In this document: piece after piece, positions 41,786 to 53,300 of the stretch
Layout: each line of letters opens with the position of its first letter
Position numbering within the stretch: the stretch's first letter is position 1
From: Clostridiales bacterium
GTDB lineage: Bacteria; Bacillota; Clostridia; Christensenellales; Aristaeellaceae
Direction of reading: 5' to 3'
DNA: 54,574 nucleotides
NCBI GenBank assembly: GCA_004557905.1
Contig: SFFH01000014.1
Location: forward strand, 1-54,574
Program-made: the position numbers and the translations under genes
The notes under the pieces: model-generated
Told to the model about the DNA's origin: nothing
Database searches by the model: none
What the model saw: only the letters and a program-made list of their open reading frames with translations

Positions 41786-42501
41786 GGCATTTCCCCTCCG
41801 TTGATGCCTACCAGGTCCTTGATGACCTCGCCGGCCAGAATCATCCCCATCACCGGCGGCACGAAGCTGACGCTGCCGGGCGCATGGCGGCCATTGGTTT
41901 CGTCTGCGACGGCGCGCACCGGCTCCTCCCTGGAATAGACCACCTTGTGGCACGCAATGCCCCGCTTCCTGAGCTGCGCGCGCATCACGCGGCACAGCGG
42001 ACAGACGCTGGTCTTTGAAAGCTCCGCCACCTCAAAGCGCGTGGGATCGAGCTTGTTGCCTGCGCCCATGGCGCTGATGACGGGCACGTCCGCGGCGTTG
42101 GCGCGGCAGATGAGCTCCACCTTCGCCTTCACCGTGTCAATCGCGTCAACGATGTAATCATAGACGGACAGATCGACCCCGTCCGCGTTCTCCGGCGTGT
42201 AGAACATCCTCCGGCACGTCACAGTCGCCGCCGGATTGATGTCCAGAATCTGGTCGCGAATGACCTCGACCTTCGGCCGGCCAAGCGTTGAGCTCATGGC
42301 GACGGCCTGGCGGTTGATGTTGCTGAGCGAAACCACGTCGTCGTCAAACACGTCGATCGCGCCCACGCCAGCGCGCGCCAGGGCCTGCGCGCAGTGCCCG
42401 CCGACGCCGCCGATGCCGAACACGGCCACGCGTGCGCGCGCCAAACGGGACATGCCCTCATCTCCAAAGATGAGGGCAGTCCGTACAAATCTTTCGTCCA
42501 T
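41758..42501 (-). CDS. tcdA: tRNA threonylcarbamoyladenosine dehydratase
   Basis: TcdA uses ATP to cyclise t6A at position 37 of ANN-decoding tRNAs to ct6A. The 247-residue E1-like protein has the nucleotide loop FGIGGVGGHCAQAL (28-41), DDDVVSLSNINRQ, VDAIDTVKAK and ISAMGAGNKLDP, as in E. coli TcdA (CsdL). It lies directly after asnS (1 base apart), and tRNA-Asn, one of its substrates, is 1.7 kb away. Confidence 0.92.
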   Translation of the reverse strand: MDERFVRTALIFGDEGMSRLARARVAVFGIGGVGGHCAQALARAGVGAIDVFDDDVVSLSNINRQAVAMSSTLGRPKVEVIRDQILDINPAATVTCRRMFYTPENADGVDLSVYDYIVDAIDTVKAKVELICRANAADVPVISAMGAGNKLDPTRFEVAELSKTSVCPLCRVMRAQLRKRGIACHKVVYSREEPVRAVADETNGRHAPGSVSFVPPVMGMILAGEVIKDLVGINGGEMPCRHSKDTL

Positions 42502-42502
42502 A

Positions 42503-43876
42503 TCAGAAATCGCAGTTGCCCGGCGTGCGCGGATACGGGATCACGTCGCGGATGTTCTCGATGTCAGTGAGGTACATCACCAGGCGCTCGAAGCCCATGC
42601 CGAAGCCGGAATGCGTGCAGCCGCCAAAGCGGCGCAGGTTGATATACCAATCCAGGGACTCGGTGGAGATGCCCAGCTGGTTCATGCGCTCGACCAGCAG
42701 GTCGTAGCGGGTCTCGCGCTGGCTGCCGCCCATCAGCTCGCCGGAGCCCGGCACGAGCAGGTCGACCGCCGCGACGGTCTTGCCGTCGTCGTTCTGGTAC
42801 ATGTAGAACGCCTTGATGTCCTTAGGCCAGTCATAGACGAACACCGGGGACTTGAAGTGCACGTCGCACAGGTACTTCTCGTGCTCCTTGAAGATGTCCT
42901 CGCCGTACTGCGCCTCGTGCTCGAAGGTGACCGGCGCGTTGCGCAGGATGGTGATGGCCTCCTCGTGGGTCACGCGGGCGACGGTGGACTTGGTGAGCGC
43001 CTGCAGCTTCTCGATGAGGTTGCTCTTGGCATAGCCCTGCAGGAACACAAGCTCCGGCATCGCCTTATCGAGCACCTCCTGCACGACGGCCTTGAGGAAG
43101 TCCTCCTCCAGGTCCATCAGCTGCTGAAGGTCGCAGAAGCAGACCTCCGGCTCGATCATCCAGAACTCCGCCGCATGGGTCTTCGTGTTGGAATTCTCCG
43201 CGCGGAAGGTCGGGCCAAAGGTGTAGATGCGCTTGTACGCCATGGCGTAGGTTTCGCCCTCCAGCTGGCCGGTAACCGCCAGGGCCGTCGCATGGCCGAA
43301 GAAGTCCTCCTCCGCCTTGTAGGGCTTGCCCATCTCGGCGGTGGTGACGGTGAAGGTGTTGCCCGCGCCCTCCGCGTCGTTGCCGGTGATCAGCGGGGTA
43401 TGCACATAGACATAGCCGCGGGCCTGGAAGTAGTTGTGGATGGCCTGCGCGGCGATGGAGCGCACGCGGAACACCGCCTGGAACAGGCGGGTGCGCGGAC
43501 GCAGGTAGGCAATCTCGCGCAGGAACTCGAGGCTGTGGCGCTTGGGCTGCAGCGGGTAATCCTCGGAGCAGTCGCCCTCGAGCACCACCTCCTGCGCCTG
43601 CATCTCCAGCTGGCCCTTGGGGCTCATCACGAGCTTGCCGGTGGCGCGGATGGCCGCACCGTTGCGGATGGCCTGCACGTCGGCAAAGCGCTCCACCTTC
43701 TCGTCATAGACGATCTGCATCGGCGAGAGCACGGTGCCGTCGAAAAACTCGATAAAGCCGATATTCTTCTGCTTGCGGTGATTGCGGACCCAACCCTGCA
43801 CGGTCACGGTTTTATCGACAAACGCCTGCTGATCCGCCGCGATCTCGCGCAGATCAACCACTTTGATTTCGCTCAT
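42503..43876 (-). CDS. asnS: Asparaginyl-tRNA synthetase
   Basis: AsnRS charges tRNA-Asn with asparagine. The 457-residue class II enzyme has an N-terminal OB-fold (about 15-105), motif 2 in TFRAENSNTKTHAAEFWMIEPE (pieces) and motif 3 in GFGMGFERLVMYLT. A direct AsnRS suggests that tRNA-Asn is not made only through the transamidation route. AAGGAAGG precedes the start. Confidence 0.97.
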   Translation of the reverse strand: MSEIKVVDLREIAADQQAFVDKTVTVQGWVRNHRKQKNIGFIEFFDGTVLSPMQIVYDEKVERFADVQAIRNGAAIRATGKLVMSPKGQLEMQAQEVVLEGDCSEDYPLQPKRHSLEFLREIAYLRPRTRLFQAVFRVRSIAAQAIHNYFQARGYVYVHTPLITGNDAEGAGNTFTVTTAEMGKPYKAEEDFFGHATALAVTGQLEGETYAMAYKRIYTFGPTFRAENSNTKTHAAEFWMIEPEVCFCDLQQLMDLEEDFLKAVVQEVLDKAMPELVFLQGYAKSNLIEKLQALTKSTVARVTHEEAITILRNAPVTFEHEAQYGEDIFKEHEKYLCDVHFKSPVFVYDWPKDIKAFYMYQNDDGKTVAAVDLLVPGSGELMGGSQRETRYDLLVERMNQLGISTESLDWYINLRRFGGCTHSGFGMGFERLVMYLTDIENIRDVIPYPRTPGNCDF

Positions 43877-43931
43877 AAGCTGCCTTCCTTCCGCGCACAG
43901 CCTGCGCGCGTTTTATAAATTCAATGGAGAT

Positions 43932-43960
43932 ATCATATCAAAAAAACGCAGGAATGGCAA
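43932..43960 (-). promoter_or_regulatory. Promoter of asnS-tcdA
   Basis: On the minus strand TTGCCA (43955-43960) and TATGAT (43932-43937) are 17 bases apart. The -35 region ends 4 bases from the EamA gene stop. No T-box leader fits in the 50-base gap. Confidence 0.6.
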
Positions 43961-43963
43961 GGG

Positions 43964-44860
43964 TCAATTGCAGCGGTCTTCACGCTTTGCGGCCTTCATT
44001 TCGCCCAAGGTGTACATCGCTAGGCCGCTAATCACCGTCATGCCGCCGATGAGCAGCGGCAGCGTCACCGGCTCGCCAAAGAGAACCAGCGCCCAGATGG
44101 CCGCGCCGATGGGCTCGCCCAGCAGCGCGAAGGACACCACGTCCGCGCTGACGTAGCCCAGCAGGTAGGTCATCAGCGCATGCCCGCCCAGCGTGCACAC
44201 CAGCGCCAGCACCAGGATGCCGCCCAGGGACGCGCGCGTGACCTGAAAACCGCCCAGCAGCGGCGAGATGCCCAACAGGCAGCCTGCCGTTACCAGATAC
44301 ACAAGCGTCATATACCCCAGCGCAGGCAGATTTCTCCTTGCCGCGCGGCCGCAAAGCCAATGGCCCGCCATGAGCACCGCGCCCGCCAGCGCCAGCACAT
44401 CGCCCAGCAGGCTGCCCTGCTCCCCGGTCATGGAAAGCAGCGCGATCATCGCCGCGCCGATGATCGCCACGACCGCGCCGGGAATGGCCTCGCGCTTGAT
44501 CGGCTCGTGCAGCAGGATGCCGGAGAGCGCCGCCACGAACAGCGGCTGCGTGCACACCAGCGCGGTAGAGACGAACGTGGAGGCAAAGCTCAGGCTGGTC
44601 ATCCACGCCGTGTAGTGCAGCGCAAGCAGAAGCCCCGCCGCGCAGGCCAGCGCAAGCTGCCGCTTCGGCGCGCGCAGCACCTGCCTGAGCTCGCCGCTCC
44701 TGAGCGCGGGAACCAGGAGAATCACTGCCGAGAGCAGCATCCGCCCAAAGGCGATCATCACCGGTGACGCGCCGCAGGCAAGCGACCACTTGACCATCGG
44801 GCCGGACACGCTCACCCCCGCGACGGCCAGAAACACGAGAAGCGCCCTGTTCATTTTCAT
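43964..44860 (-). CDS. EamA/DMT family permease
   Basis: A 298-residue membrane protein with about ten helices in two similar halves, as in drug/metabolite exporters (RhaT/YdcZ class). FASTFVSTALVCTQPLFVAALSG and SFALLGEPIGAAIWALVLFGEP are the conserved ends of the two EamA repeats. The substrate is unknown. The start at 44860 follows AGAGG; ATG 44854 is possible. Confidence 0.88.
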   Translation of the reverse strand: MKMNRALLVFLAVAGVSVSGPMVKWSLACGASPVMIAFGRMLLSAVILLVPALRSGELRQVLRAPKRQLALACAAGLLLALHYTAWMTSLSFASTFVSTALVCTQPLFVAALSGILLHEPIKREAIPGAVVAIIGAAMIALLSMTGEQGSLLGDVLALAGAVLMAGHWLCGRAARRNLPALGYMTLVYLVTAGCLLGISPLLGGFQVTRASLGGILVLALVCTLGGHALMTYLLGYVSADVVSFALLGEPIGAAIWALVLFGEPVTLPLLIGGMTVISGLAMYTLGEMKAAKREDRCN

Positions 44861-44933
44861 CCTTGATTGCCTCTTCTGAAAACCGATTGTCCGAAAAAGC
44901 AAGCCGACGGGAACTTGCCCATCGGCTTGGTAC

Positions 44934-45101
44934 GTTGGGCTGCCGCCCAAACCTGCTTGAGGGATTTCATCCCTCAAACTCCCTTCTCCGCTTCGCGCTT
45001 GCTTAACGAAGCCTCAACAAATCATTCGCGAAGCGAGGAAGGGAGTCCGAGGGACGATGTCCCTCGGGCAGGGGCATGGGGACGCAATCCCCAACGTCCC
45101 C
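44934..45101. repeat. Hairpin-rich dispersed repeat, inverted pair (copies C and D)
   Basis: The left half (44934-45008) is in minus orientation and the right half (45028-45101) in plus orientation. Both have a GAGGGA/TCCCTC stem and a GGG/CCC stem, and meet at CTCCCTTC...CGCTTCGCG against CGCGAAGCG..GAAGGGAG. Together they could form a long hairpin just downstream of gyrA, whose stop begins at 45104. Confidence 0.75.
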
Positions 45102-47600
<2,499 letters not shown>

Positions 47601-47617
47601 CAGTCCTTCCTCCCCTC

Positions 47618-49612
47618 TTAAATGTCCAGATCGTCAACGAGCTTGCTGTTCTGCGCGATGAACTCGCGGCGCGGCTCCACCTTTTCGCCCATCAGCAGGC
47701 TCATGATCTCATCCGCGGCAATCGCGTCCTCCACGGACACGCGCAGCATTGTGCGCTTCTCGGGGTCCATGGTCGTGGTCCACAGCTGCTCGGCGCTCAT
47801 CTCGCCCAGGCCCTTGTAGCGCTGCACGTCTGGCTTCTTCTCGCGGCCGATCTCGGTCATCACCCTGTCGAGCTCCGCGTCGGAGTAGCAGTAACGCTCC
47901 TCCTTCTGGTAGGTCACCTTGTACAGCGGCGGCTGCGCGGCGTAGACGTGGCCCTGCTCGATCAGCGGGCGCATGTAGCGGTAGAAGAAGGTGAGCATCA
48001 GGATGCGGATGTGGCTGCCGTCCACGTCGGCATCCGTCATGCAGACGATGCGGTCGTAGCGCAGCTTAGAGATATCGAAGTCCTCGCCCACGCCGCAGCC
48101 GAACGCCGTGATCATCGCCTTGATCTCCTCGTTGGCCAGCACACGGTCAAGCCGCGTCTTCTCGACGTTGAGGATCTTGCCGCGCAGCGGGAGGATCGCC
48201 TGGAAGTGGCGGTCGCGGCCCATCTTGGCGCTGCCGCCTGCGGAGTCGCCCTCGACGAGGAAGATCTCGCACTTCTTGGGGTCGCGCTCGGAGCAGTCCG
48301 CCAGCTTGCCCGGCAGGCTGCCGGACTCCAGGACGGTCTTGCGGCGGGTCAGCTCGCGCGCCTTGCGGGCCGCCTCGCGCGCGCGGGACGCCGCCAGGCA
48401 GCGGTCCAGAATCAGCTTCGCGTGCTGCGGGTTCTCCTCCAGGTAGTCGGAGAGCTGCTTGCCCACCAGCGAGTTGACGATCGTGCGCACCTCGCTGTTG
48501 CCCAGCTTGCTCTTGGTCTGGCTCTCAAACTGCGGGTCCTCCAGCTTGACCGAGACGATGGCCGCCAGGCCCTCGCGGATATCCTCGCCGGTCAGGTTCG
48601 CGTCATTGGCCTTAAGCACGTTGTGCCTGCGCCCGTAGTCGTTCACCACGCGGGTGATGGCCATGGAGAAGCCGGCCATGTGCGTGCCGCCGTCCGGCGT
48701 GTGGATGTTGTTGACGAAGGTGAAGATGTTCTCGGAGTACGAATCGTTGTACTGCATGGCGACCTCGACGCTGGTCGTGCCCACCATGCCGCTGATGTAG
48801 ATCGGCTCCGGGAAGAGCACCTCCTTGTTCTTGTTGAGGTACTTGACGAACTCGCTGATGCCGCCCTCGTAGTAGAACGTGCGCTCCTTGACCTCCTCGC
48901 CGCGCTCGTCCCTGAAGACCATGCGGATGCCGCGGTTGAGGAACGCCATCTCGCGGAAGCGGGTCTTGAGCACGTCGAACTGGAAGTTGCCGGTCTCAAA
49001 GATGCCCTCGTCGTCCACACCCTTCACGTCCGGCCAGAAGCGGATGGTCGTGCCGGTGCGGTCAGTCTCGCCGACGACCTTGAGGTCGTAGCACACCTTC
49101 CCGCGCTCGTACTCCTGCTGATAGACCTTGCCGTCCTGATAGACGGTGACCTGCAGGTGGCGGGACAGCGCGTTGACGACGGACGCGCCCACGCCGTGCA
49201 GGCCGCCGGAGACCTTGTAGCCTCCGCCGCCGAACTTGCCGCCCGCGTGCAGAATCGTCAGGCACACCTCGACCGCCGGGCGGCCCAGCTTGGGATGCAG
49301 GCCCACCGGGAAGCCGCGGCCGTTGTCCTGCACGGAGCAGGAGCCGTCCCTGTGCAGCGTGATATCGATCTCGGTGCAGTAGCCGGCCAGCGCCTCATCG
49401 ACGGCGTTGTCCACGATTTCGTACACCAGATGGTGCAGTCCGCGCTCGTCCGTGGAGCCGATATACATGCCCGGGCGCTTGCGCACAGCCTCCAGGCCCT
49501 CGAGCACCTGAATCTGGTTCTCGTCGTAGGCCTCGGTCACCTTTTCCTGCTCCTCAAAGGCCTGCAGGCTCTGAATCTCCTCGTTCTCATTCAGGTTTTC
49601 GCGATTGTCCAT
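47618..49612 (-). CDS. gyrB: DNA gyrase subunit B
   Basis: GyrB provides the ATPase. The 664-residue protein has a GHKL ATPase (VYEIVDNAVDEALAG, DNGRGFPVG, GGLHGVGASVVNALS), a transducer domain and a Toprim domain (EGDSAGGSAKMGRDR, DADVDGSHIR). The N-terminus has an acidic extension of about 28 residues. Its ATG is 1 base after the remB stop. Confidence 0.97.
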   Translation of the reverse strand: MDNRENLNENEEIQSLQAFEEQEKVTEAYDENQIQVLEGLEAVRKRPGMYIGSTDERGLHHLVYEIVDNAVDEALAGYCTEIDITLHRDGSCSVQDNGRGFPVGLHPKLGRPAVEVCLTILHAGGKFGGGGYKVSGGLHGVGASVVNALSRHLQVTVYQDGKVYQQEYERGKVCYDLKVVGETDRTGTTIRFWPDVKGVDDEGIFETGNFQFDVLKTRFREMAFLNRGIRMVFRDERGEEVKERTFYYEGGISEFVKYLNKNKEVLFPEPIYISGMVGTTSVEVAMQYNDSYSENIFTFVNNIHTPDGGTHMAGFSMAITRVVNDYGRRHNVLKANDANLTGEDIREGLAAIVSVKLEDPQFESQTKSKLGNSEVRTIVNSLVGKQLSDYLEENPQHAKLILDRCLAASRAREAARKARELTRRKTVLESGSLPGKLADCSERDPKKCEIFLVEGDSAGGSAKMGRDRHFQAILPLRGKILNVEKTRLDRVLANEEIKAMITAFGCGVGEDFDISKLRYDRIVCMTDADVDGSHIRILMLTFFYRYMRPLIEQGHVYAAQPPLYKVTYQKEERYCYSDAELDRVMTEIGREKKPDVQRYKGLGEMSAEQLWTTTMDPEKRTMLRVSVEDAIAADEIMSLLMGEKVEPRREFIAQNSKLVDDLDI

Positions 49613-49613
49613 G

Positions 49614-49967
49614 TCATTTCCCCATCTCTTCTTCGTCGTCCATGCCGGAAACCGTTCTGCCGTCTTTCAATCCCGACAGCGCACAGTCATCCGGGAAGGT
49701 CATTTCATGCGCGCGCTGCATCAGCGTCACCGTGGAGATCGGCGACAGATAGACGCGCGCGTTTTCCGTGATGCCGCCGGGGCGTCTCGCGCCCGCGCAG
49801 ATCACCGCAGATTTGGCGGTGATGCCCTGCCTGGCCAGAATGCGGTTCTGGCGGCGGATGTCATGCAGCATAGCGCCGGTGACGGCGCTGTGGCTGTCGG
49901 TCAGATCGATGATTGCGATGATGTCCGCCGTATGGACACAGACGTCATCGCCCAGGTGAAGGATCAT
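49614..49967 (-). CDS. remB: RemB family (DUF370) protein
   Basis: A 117-residue protein whose start (MILHLGDDVCVHTADIIAIIDL, in pieces) and NARVYLSPISTVTLMQRA match RemB. In Bacillus, RemB lies just before gyrB, as here; RemA/RemB bind DNA and control matrix and osmoprotection genes. The C-terminal 35 residues are an unconserved acidic tail. recF, dnaN and dnaA, usual companions, are not upstream. Confidence 0.85.
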   Translation of the reverse strand: MILHLGDDVCVHTADIIAIIDLTDSHSAVTGAMLHDIRRQNRILARQGITAKSAVICAGARRPGGITENARVYLSPISTVTLMQRAHEMTFPDDCALSGLKDGRTVSGMDDEEEMGK

Positions 49968-50038
49968 GAAGCCCTCCGCAGCTTCGCGGGATCAGGCCAT
50001 ACAAAAATAACCATTTCACCGCATTTTCTTACTATGTT

Positions 50039-50067
50039 AGTATACCATTTTTTTCACGTTTTTTCAA
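50039..50067 (-). promoter_or_regulatory. Promoter of remB-gyrB-gyrA
   Basis: On the minus strand TTGAAA (50062-50067) and TATACT (50039-50044) are 17 bases apart; the leader is about 65 bases. Confidence 0.7.
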
Positions 50068-50112
50068 ACGCCGGACAGGATTTTTCACGATCTTTTCGGG
50101 CAAAAAAACAAA

Positions 50113-50143
50113 CAAAAAAAGGCGCCGCTTTTCGGCGTCTTTT
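50113..50143 (-). terminator. Terminator of nrdDG
   Basis: On the minus strand GACGCCG-AAAAG-CGGCGCC forms a stem with an AT-rich loop, followed by TTTTTTTG. Confidence 0.82.
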
Positions 50144-50200
50144 CTCATGTTTTGAAAGCCTTTCCATCCCGTCGTTTTCCGCTCGCCCGCCCTTCGGATT

Positions 50201-50707
50201 TTACCAGATGTCCGGCTCAAACAGGCGGATTTCCCCCGCCTCGCGCGTCCTGTTCATGTCAATCAGGCGCTGGTTTTTGCTGCCGCAGTAGAGCAGGTCA
50301 AGCGAGCGCTCGCGGGCGATGTACGGGCCGTCCACCAGCACGTCGACAAGCCCCAGCAGGCGCATGCGGTCCGGGTTGTTTTCCCGGGCCAACGCCTCCA
50401 GCGTATAGCCCGTGTAGCACCAGACGCTCAGCCCCTTCTGCCGGGCCGCCGCGGCGACCTCGCACAGCGCCGCCGCCTGCATCATCGGCTCCCCGCCGGT
50501 GAGCGTCACGCCGCGCACAAGCGGGTTTTTGCCCAGCTGCGCGATGATCTCCGCCGTGTCGGACAGGCGTCCGCCCGCCGGGTCGTGCGTGCCCGGATTG
50601 TGACAGCCGGGACACCCGTGCGGGCACCCCTGAACGAAGACGGCCAGGCGATAGCCCGGCCCGTCCACGATCGACTCGGGCTCAATGCCCGCCAATCGAA
50701 TTTCCAT
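50201..50707 (-). CDS. nrdG: Anaerobic ribonucleoside-triphosphate reductase activating protein
   Basis: NrdG is a radical SAM enzyme that makes the glycyl radical on NrdD. The 168-residue protein has the cluster motif CPHGCPGC (Cys28, 32, 35), LTGGEPMMQ and LVDVLVDGPY. It begins 6 bases after the nrdD stop. Confidence 0.95.
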   Translation of the reverse strand: MEIRLAGIEPESIVDGPGYRLAVFVQGCPHGCPGCHNPGTHDPAGGRLSDTAEIIAQLGKNPLVRGVTLTGGEPMMQAAALCEVAAAARQKGLSVWCYTGYTLEALARENNPDRMRLLGLVDVLVDGPYIARERSLDLLYCGSKNQRLIDMNRTREAGEIRLFEPDIW

Positions 50708-50713
50708 GATCTG

Positions 50714-53044
50714 TTACTCCTGATTGCTCTCCACGCCGTGCTTCACGCGGTCGTGCTCCTCGGCGCGCTTGGCATTGCCCCAGCGGTCCATGGTGCCCAC
50801 CAGATAGCCCGTGATGCGGCGGATGCGCTCAAAGTGCACCTCTTCCTCCTGACGGCCGCACTTGGGGCAGCAGTCGCCGATGATGCCGTTGTAGCCGCAC
50901 ACCGGATCGCGGTCGACCGGGTGGTTAATGGAGCCGTAGCCGATGCCCGCATCGTGCATGGCGCGCACGACAGACTCGAACGCGTCGAGGTTCTTCGTCG
51001 GGTCGCCGTCCATCTCGATGTAGGAGATGTGGCCTGCGTTGGTCAGCGCGTGATACGGGCCCTCGATCTTGATCTTGTCAAACGCGCTGATGGGATAGTA
51101 CACCGGCACGTGGAAGCTGTTGGTGTAGTATTCGCGGTCGGTCACGCCCGGGATGACGCCGTAGCGCGCGCGATCCATCTTCACAAAGCGGCCGGAGAGG
51201 CCCTCCGCCGGGGTCGCCAGCAGCGTGTAGTTCATCTTCCGCTGCGCGGACAGCTCGTCCAGCTGCCTGCGCATGCGCGTGATGATCTCCAGACCCAGCT
51301 TCTGGGCACGCTCGCTCTGGCCGTGGTGCTCGCCGATAAGCGCGACCAGCGTCTCCGCCAGGCCGATGAAGCCTACGGACAGCGTGCCGTGCTTGAGTAC
51401 CTCGCCCACCTCGTCGTCCCAGGAGAGCTTCTCGCTGTCCATCCAGACGCCTTCGCCCATCAGGAACGGATAGTTGCGCACCTTCTTGTGCGCCTGAATC
51501 TCAAAACGCTCGTCCAGCTGCGCGATGACCAGCTTCATGCGCTCGTCCAGAATCGCATAGAACCGGTCAAGATCGCCCTGCGCCTCAATCGCGATGCGCG
51601 GCAGGTTGATGGAGGTGAAGGACAGGTTGCCGCGGCGGTTGCAGACCTCGCGGGTCGGGTCGTACACGTTGCCAATGACGCGGGTGCGGCAGCCCATGTA
51701 GGCGATCTCCGTCTCGTGATGGCCGGGCTTGTAGTACTGGAGGTTGAACGGCGCGTCCACGAACGAGAAGTTCGGGAACAGGCGCTTGGCGCTCACGCGG
51801 CAGGCCAGGCGGAACAGGTCGTAGTTCGGGTCGCCCGGGTTGTAGCTGACGCCCTCCTTCACGCGGAAGATCTGGATCGGGAAGATCGGCGTCTCGCCCT
51901 GGCCCAGGCCGCTCTCGGTCACCAGCAGCAGGTTGCGCATGACCATGCGCCCCTCCGGGGAGGTATCCATGCCGTAGTTGATCGAGGAGAACGGCGTCTG
52001 CGCGCCCGCGCGGGAATGCATGGTGTTCAGGTTGTGGATGAACGCCTCCATCGCCTGATAGGTGCGACGCTCCGTCTCGCGGTAGCCTCGATTGATCGCG
52101 TAGCGCATGATGCGGTCGGCCGTCTCGCCGTCGGTCATCTCAAGCAGGCGGCTGCGCAGCTCGTTTTCAAACGCCTCGTTGGGCTTGAGCGTCGGCACGA
52201 GGCCGGTTTCCGCCTTGATCTGGCGCAGCAGCGCCTTCGCGTCGTCGTCGCCGGCATGGTGCATGAGCACCAGGTCAAGGCCCGCGCCCAGCGCGCGGCG
52301 GTACTCCTTGACGTAGGTCTTCGCCACGCCCGGGGCCATGTCATAGTCGAAGCTGGCAATCGCCTGGCCGCCGTGCTGGTCGTTCTGGTTGGACTGGATC
52401 GCGATGCATGCCAGGGAGGCATAGCTGCCGATGTCCTGCGGCTCGCGCAGCACGCCGTGGCCGGTCGAGAAGCCACCCGTAAACAGCTGCGTCAGGTCGA
52501 TCTGCGTGCAGGTCGTCGTCAGCGTCAGGAAGTCGAGGTCATGGATGTGAATGTCTCCCTCGCGGTGCGCCCTTGCATGCTCGGGATTGAGCACATACAT
52601 GTCGTAGAACTGCTTCGCGCTCTCGCTGCCATACTTGAGCATCGTGCCCATCGCGGTATCGCCGTCGATGTTCGCGTTCTCGCGCTTGACGTCGGAATCC
52701 GCCGCGTCCTTGAACGTGATGTCCTGCAGGATGTGCATCAGGCGGGTCTGGGACTCCCGCGCGCGGCTGCGCTCCGCCCGGTAGAGAATGTAGGCCTTGG
52801 CGGTCTTGGCGTAGCCCTCATCAATGAGAACCTTCTCCACCATGTCCTGCACGCCCTCGACCGTCGGCACGTCGATGCTCTCGTCGCGGTTCACCTCGCG
52901 CGTCACGATGCGCGCCAGGCGCTGTGCTTCCTCGGCGCCCTTGGCGCTGTCCGCCGCCTCAAAGGCGCGCAGAATCGCGCCGGCAATCTTTTCTTCCTCA
53001 TAGGCGACCTTGCGGCCGTCCCGCTTGATGATGTACTCAGGCAT
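50714..53044 (-). CDS. nrdD: Anaerobic ribonucleoside-triphosphate reductase
   Basis: NrdD makes deoxyribonucleotides without oxygen. The 776-residue protein has an ATP-cone at the N-terminus (YIIKRDGRKVAYEEEKIAGA), the ten-stranded barrel core, a zinc site near the end (VCGYNGIIGDCCPKCGR) and the glycyl radical segment RRITGYLVGTMDRW. The start at 53044 is set by GGGGG 8 bases before it; ATGs at 53050, 53059 and 53098 are in frame. It makes the strain able to grow without oxygen and is probably controlled by NrdR through the upstream box. Confidence 0.95.
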   Translation of the reverse strand: MPEYIIKRDGRKVAYEEEKIAGAILRAFEAADSAKGAEEAQRLARIVTREVNRDESIDVPTVEGVQDMVEKVLIDEGYAKTAKAYILYRAERSRARESQTRLMHILQDITFKDAADSDVKRENANIDGDTAMGTMLKYGSESAKQFYDMYVLNPEHARAHREGDIHIHDLDFLTLTTTCTQIDLTQLFTGGFSTGHGVLREPQDIGSYASLACIAIQSNQNDQHGGQAIASFDYDMAPGVAKTYVKEYRRALGAGLDLVLMHHAGDDDAKALLRQIKAETGLVPTLKPNEAFENELRSRLLEMTDGETADRIMRYAINRGYRETERRTYQAMEAFIHNLNTMHSRAGAQTPFSSINYGMDTSPEGRMVMRNLLLVTESGLGQGETPIFPIQIFRVKEGVSYNPGDPNYDLFRLACRVSAKRLFPNFSFVDAPFNLQYYKPGHHETEIAYMGCRTRVIGNVYDPTREVCNRRGNLSFTSINLPRIAIEAQGDLDRFYAILDERMKLVIAQLDERFEIQAHKKVRNYPFLMGEGVWMDSEKLSWDDEVGEVLKHGTLSVGFIGLAETLVALIGEHHGQSERAQKLGLEIITRMRRQLDELSAQRKMNYTLLATPAEGLSGRFVKMDRARYGVIPGVTDREYYTNSFHVPVYYPISAFDKIKIEGPYHALTNAGHISYIEMDGDPTKNLDAFESVVRAMHDAGIGYGSINHPVDRDPVCGYNGIIGDCCPKCGRQEEEVHFERIRRITGYLVGTMDRWGNAKRAEEHDRVKHGVESNQE

Positions 53045-53121
53045 CCCCATATCCCCCATCCGTAGGCTGTCGTTGTATACGAAATCATTCACAATCAAAC
53101 ATGTTGTACAGGCATAAATCG

Positions 53122-53145
53122 CGCGGCACTATATCTTGTGCCGCG
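53122..53145. promoter_or_regulatory. NrdR-box-like palindrome before nrdD
   Basis: CGCGGCAC and GTGCCGCG are perfect 8-bp arms around TATATCTT. The centre, CACTATATCTTGTG, fits the NrdR box pattern (CwAtATaTwG core). A second box at the usual spacing was not found. Confidence 0.6.
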
Positions 53146-53218
53146 TGTGGGCTTTATGATACAACATCCGCCCGGCTCTGTCAAGCGGACAGTTGGTCCC
53201 CTTTTCACCGCGCAAAGG

Positions 53219-53250
53219 CCAAAAAGTGAGGCGATACAAGCCGTATCGCC
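53219..53250 (-). terminator. Terminator of the anchored-protein gene
   Basis: On the minus strand GGCGATAC and GTATCGCC form an 8-bp stem with a 5-base loop, followed by TCACTTTTTGG. Confidence 0.82.
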
Positions 53251-53300
53251 CCACGCTTTCTGGAATATTAAATCCTTGTCATAAATTGGTTCATCAAAGC

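Noticed and set aside
43877..43963. T-box leader before asnS
   Set aside because: The gap is too short and lacks the T-box sequence; only a promoter fits.
50585..53065. Long open frame opposite nrdD
   Set aside because: Antisense to nrdD; no sensible start site or domain.
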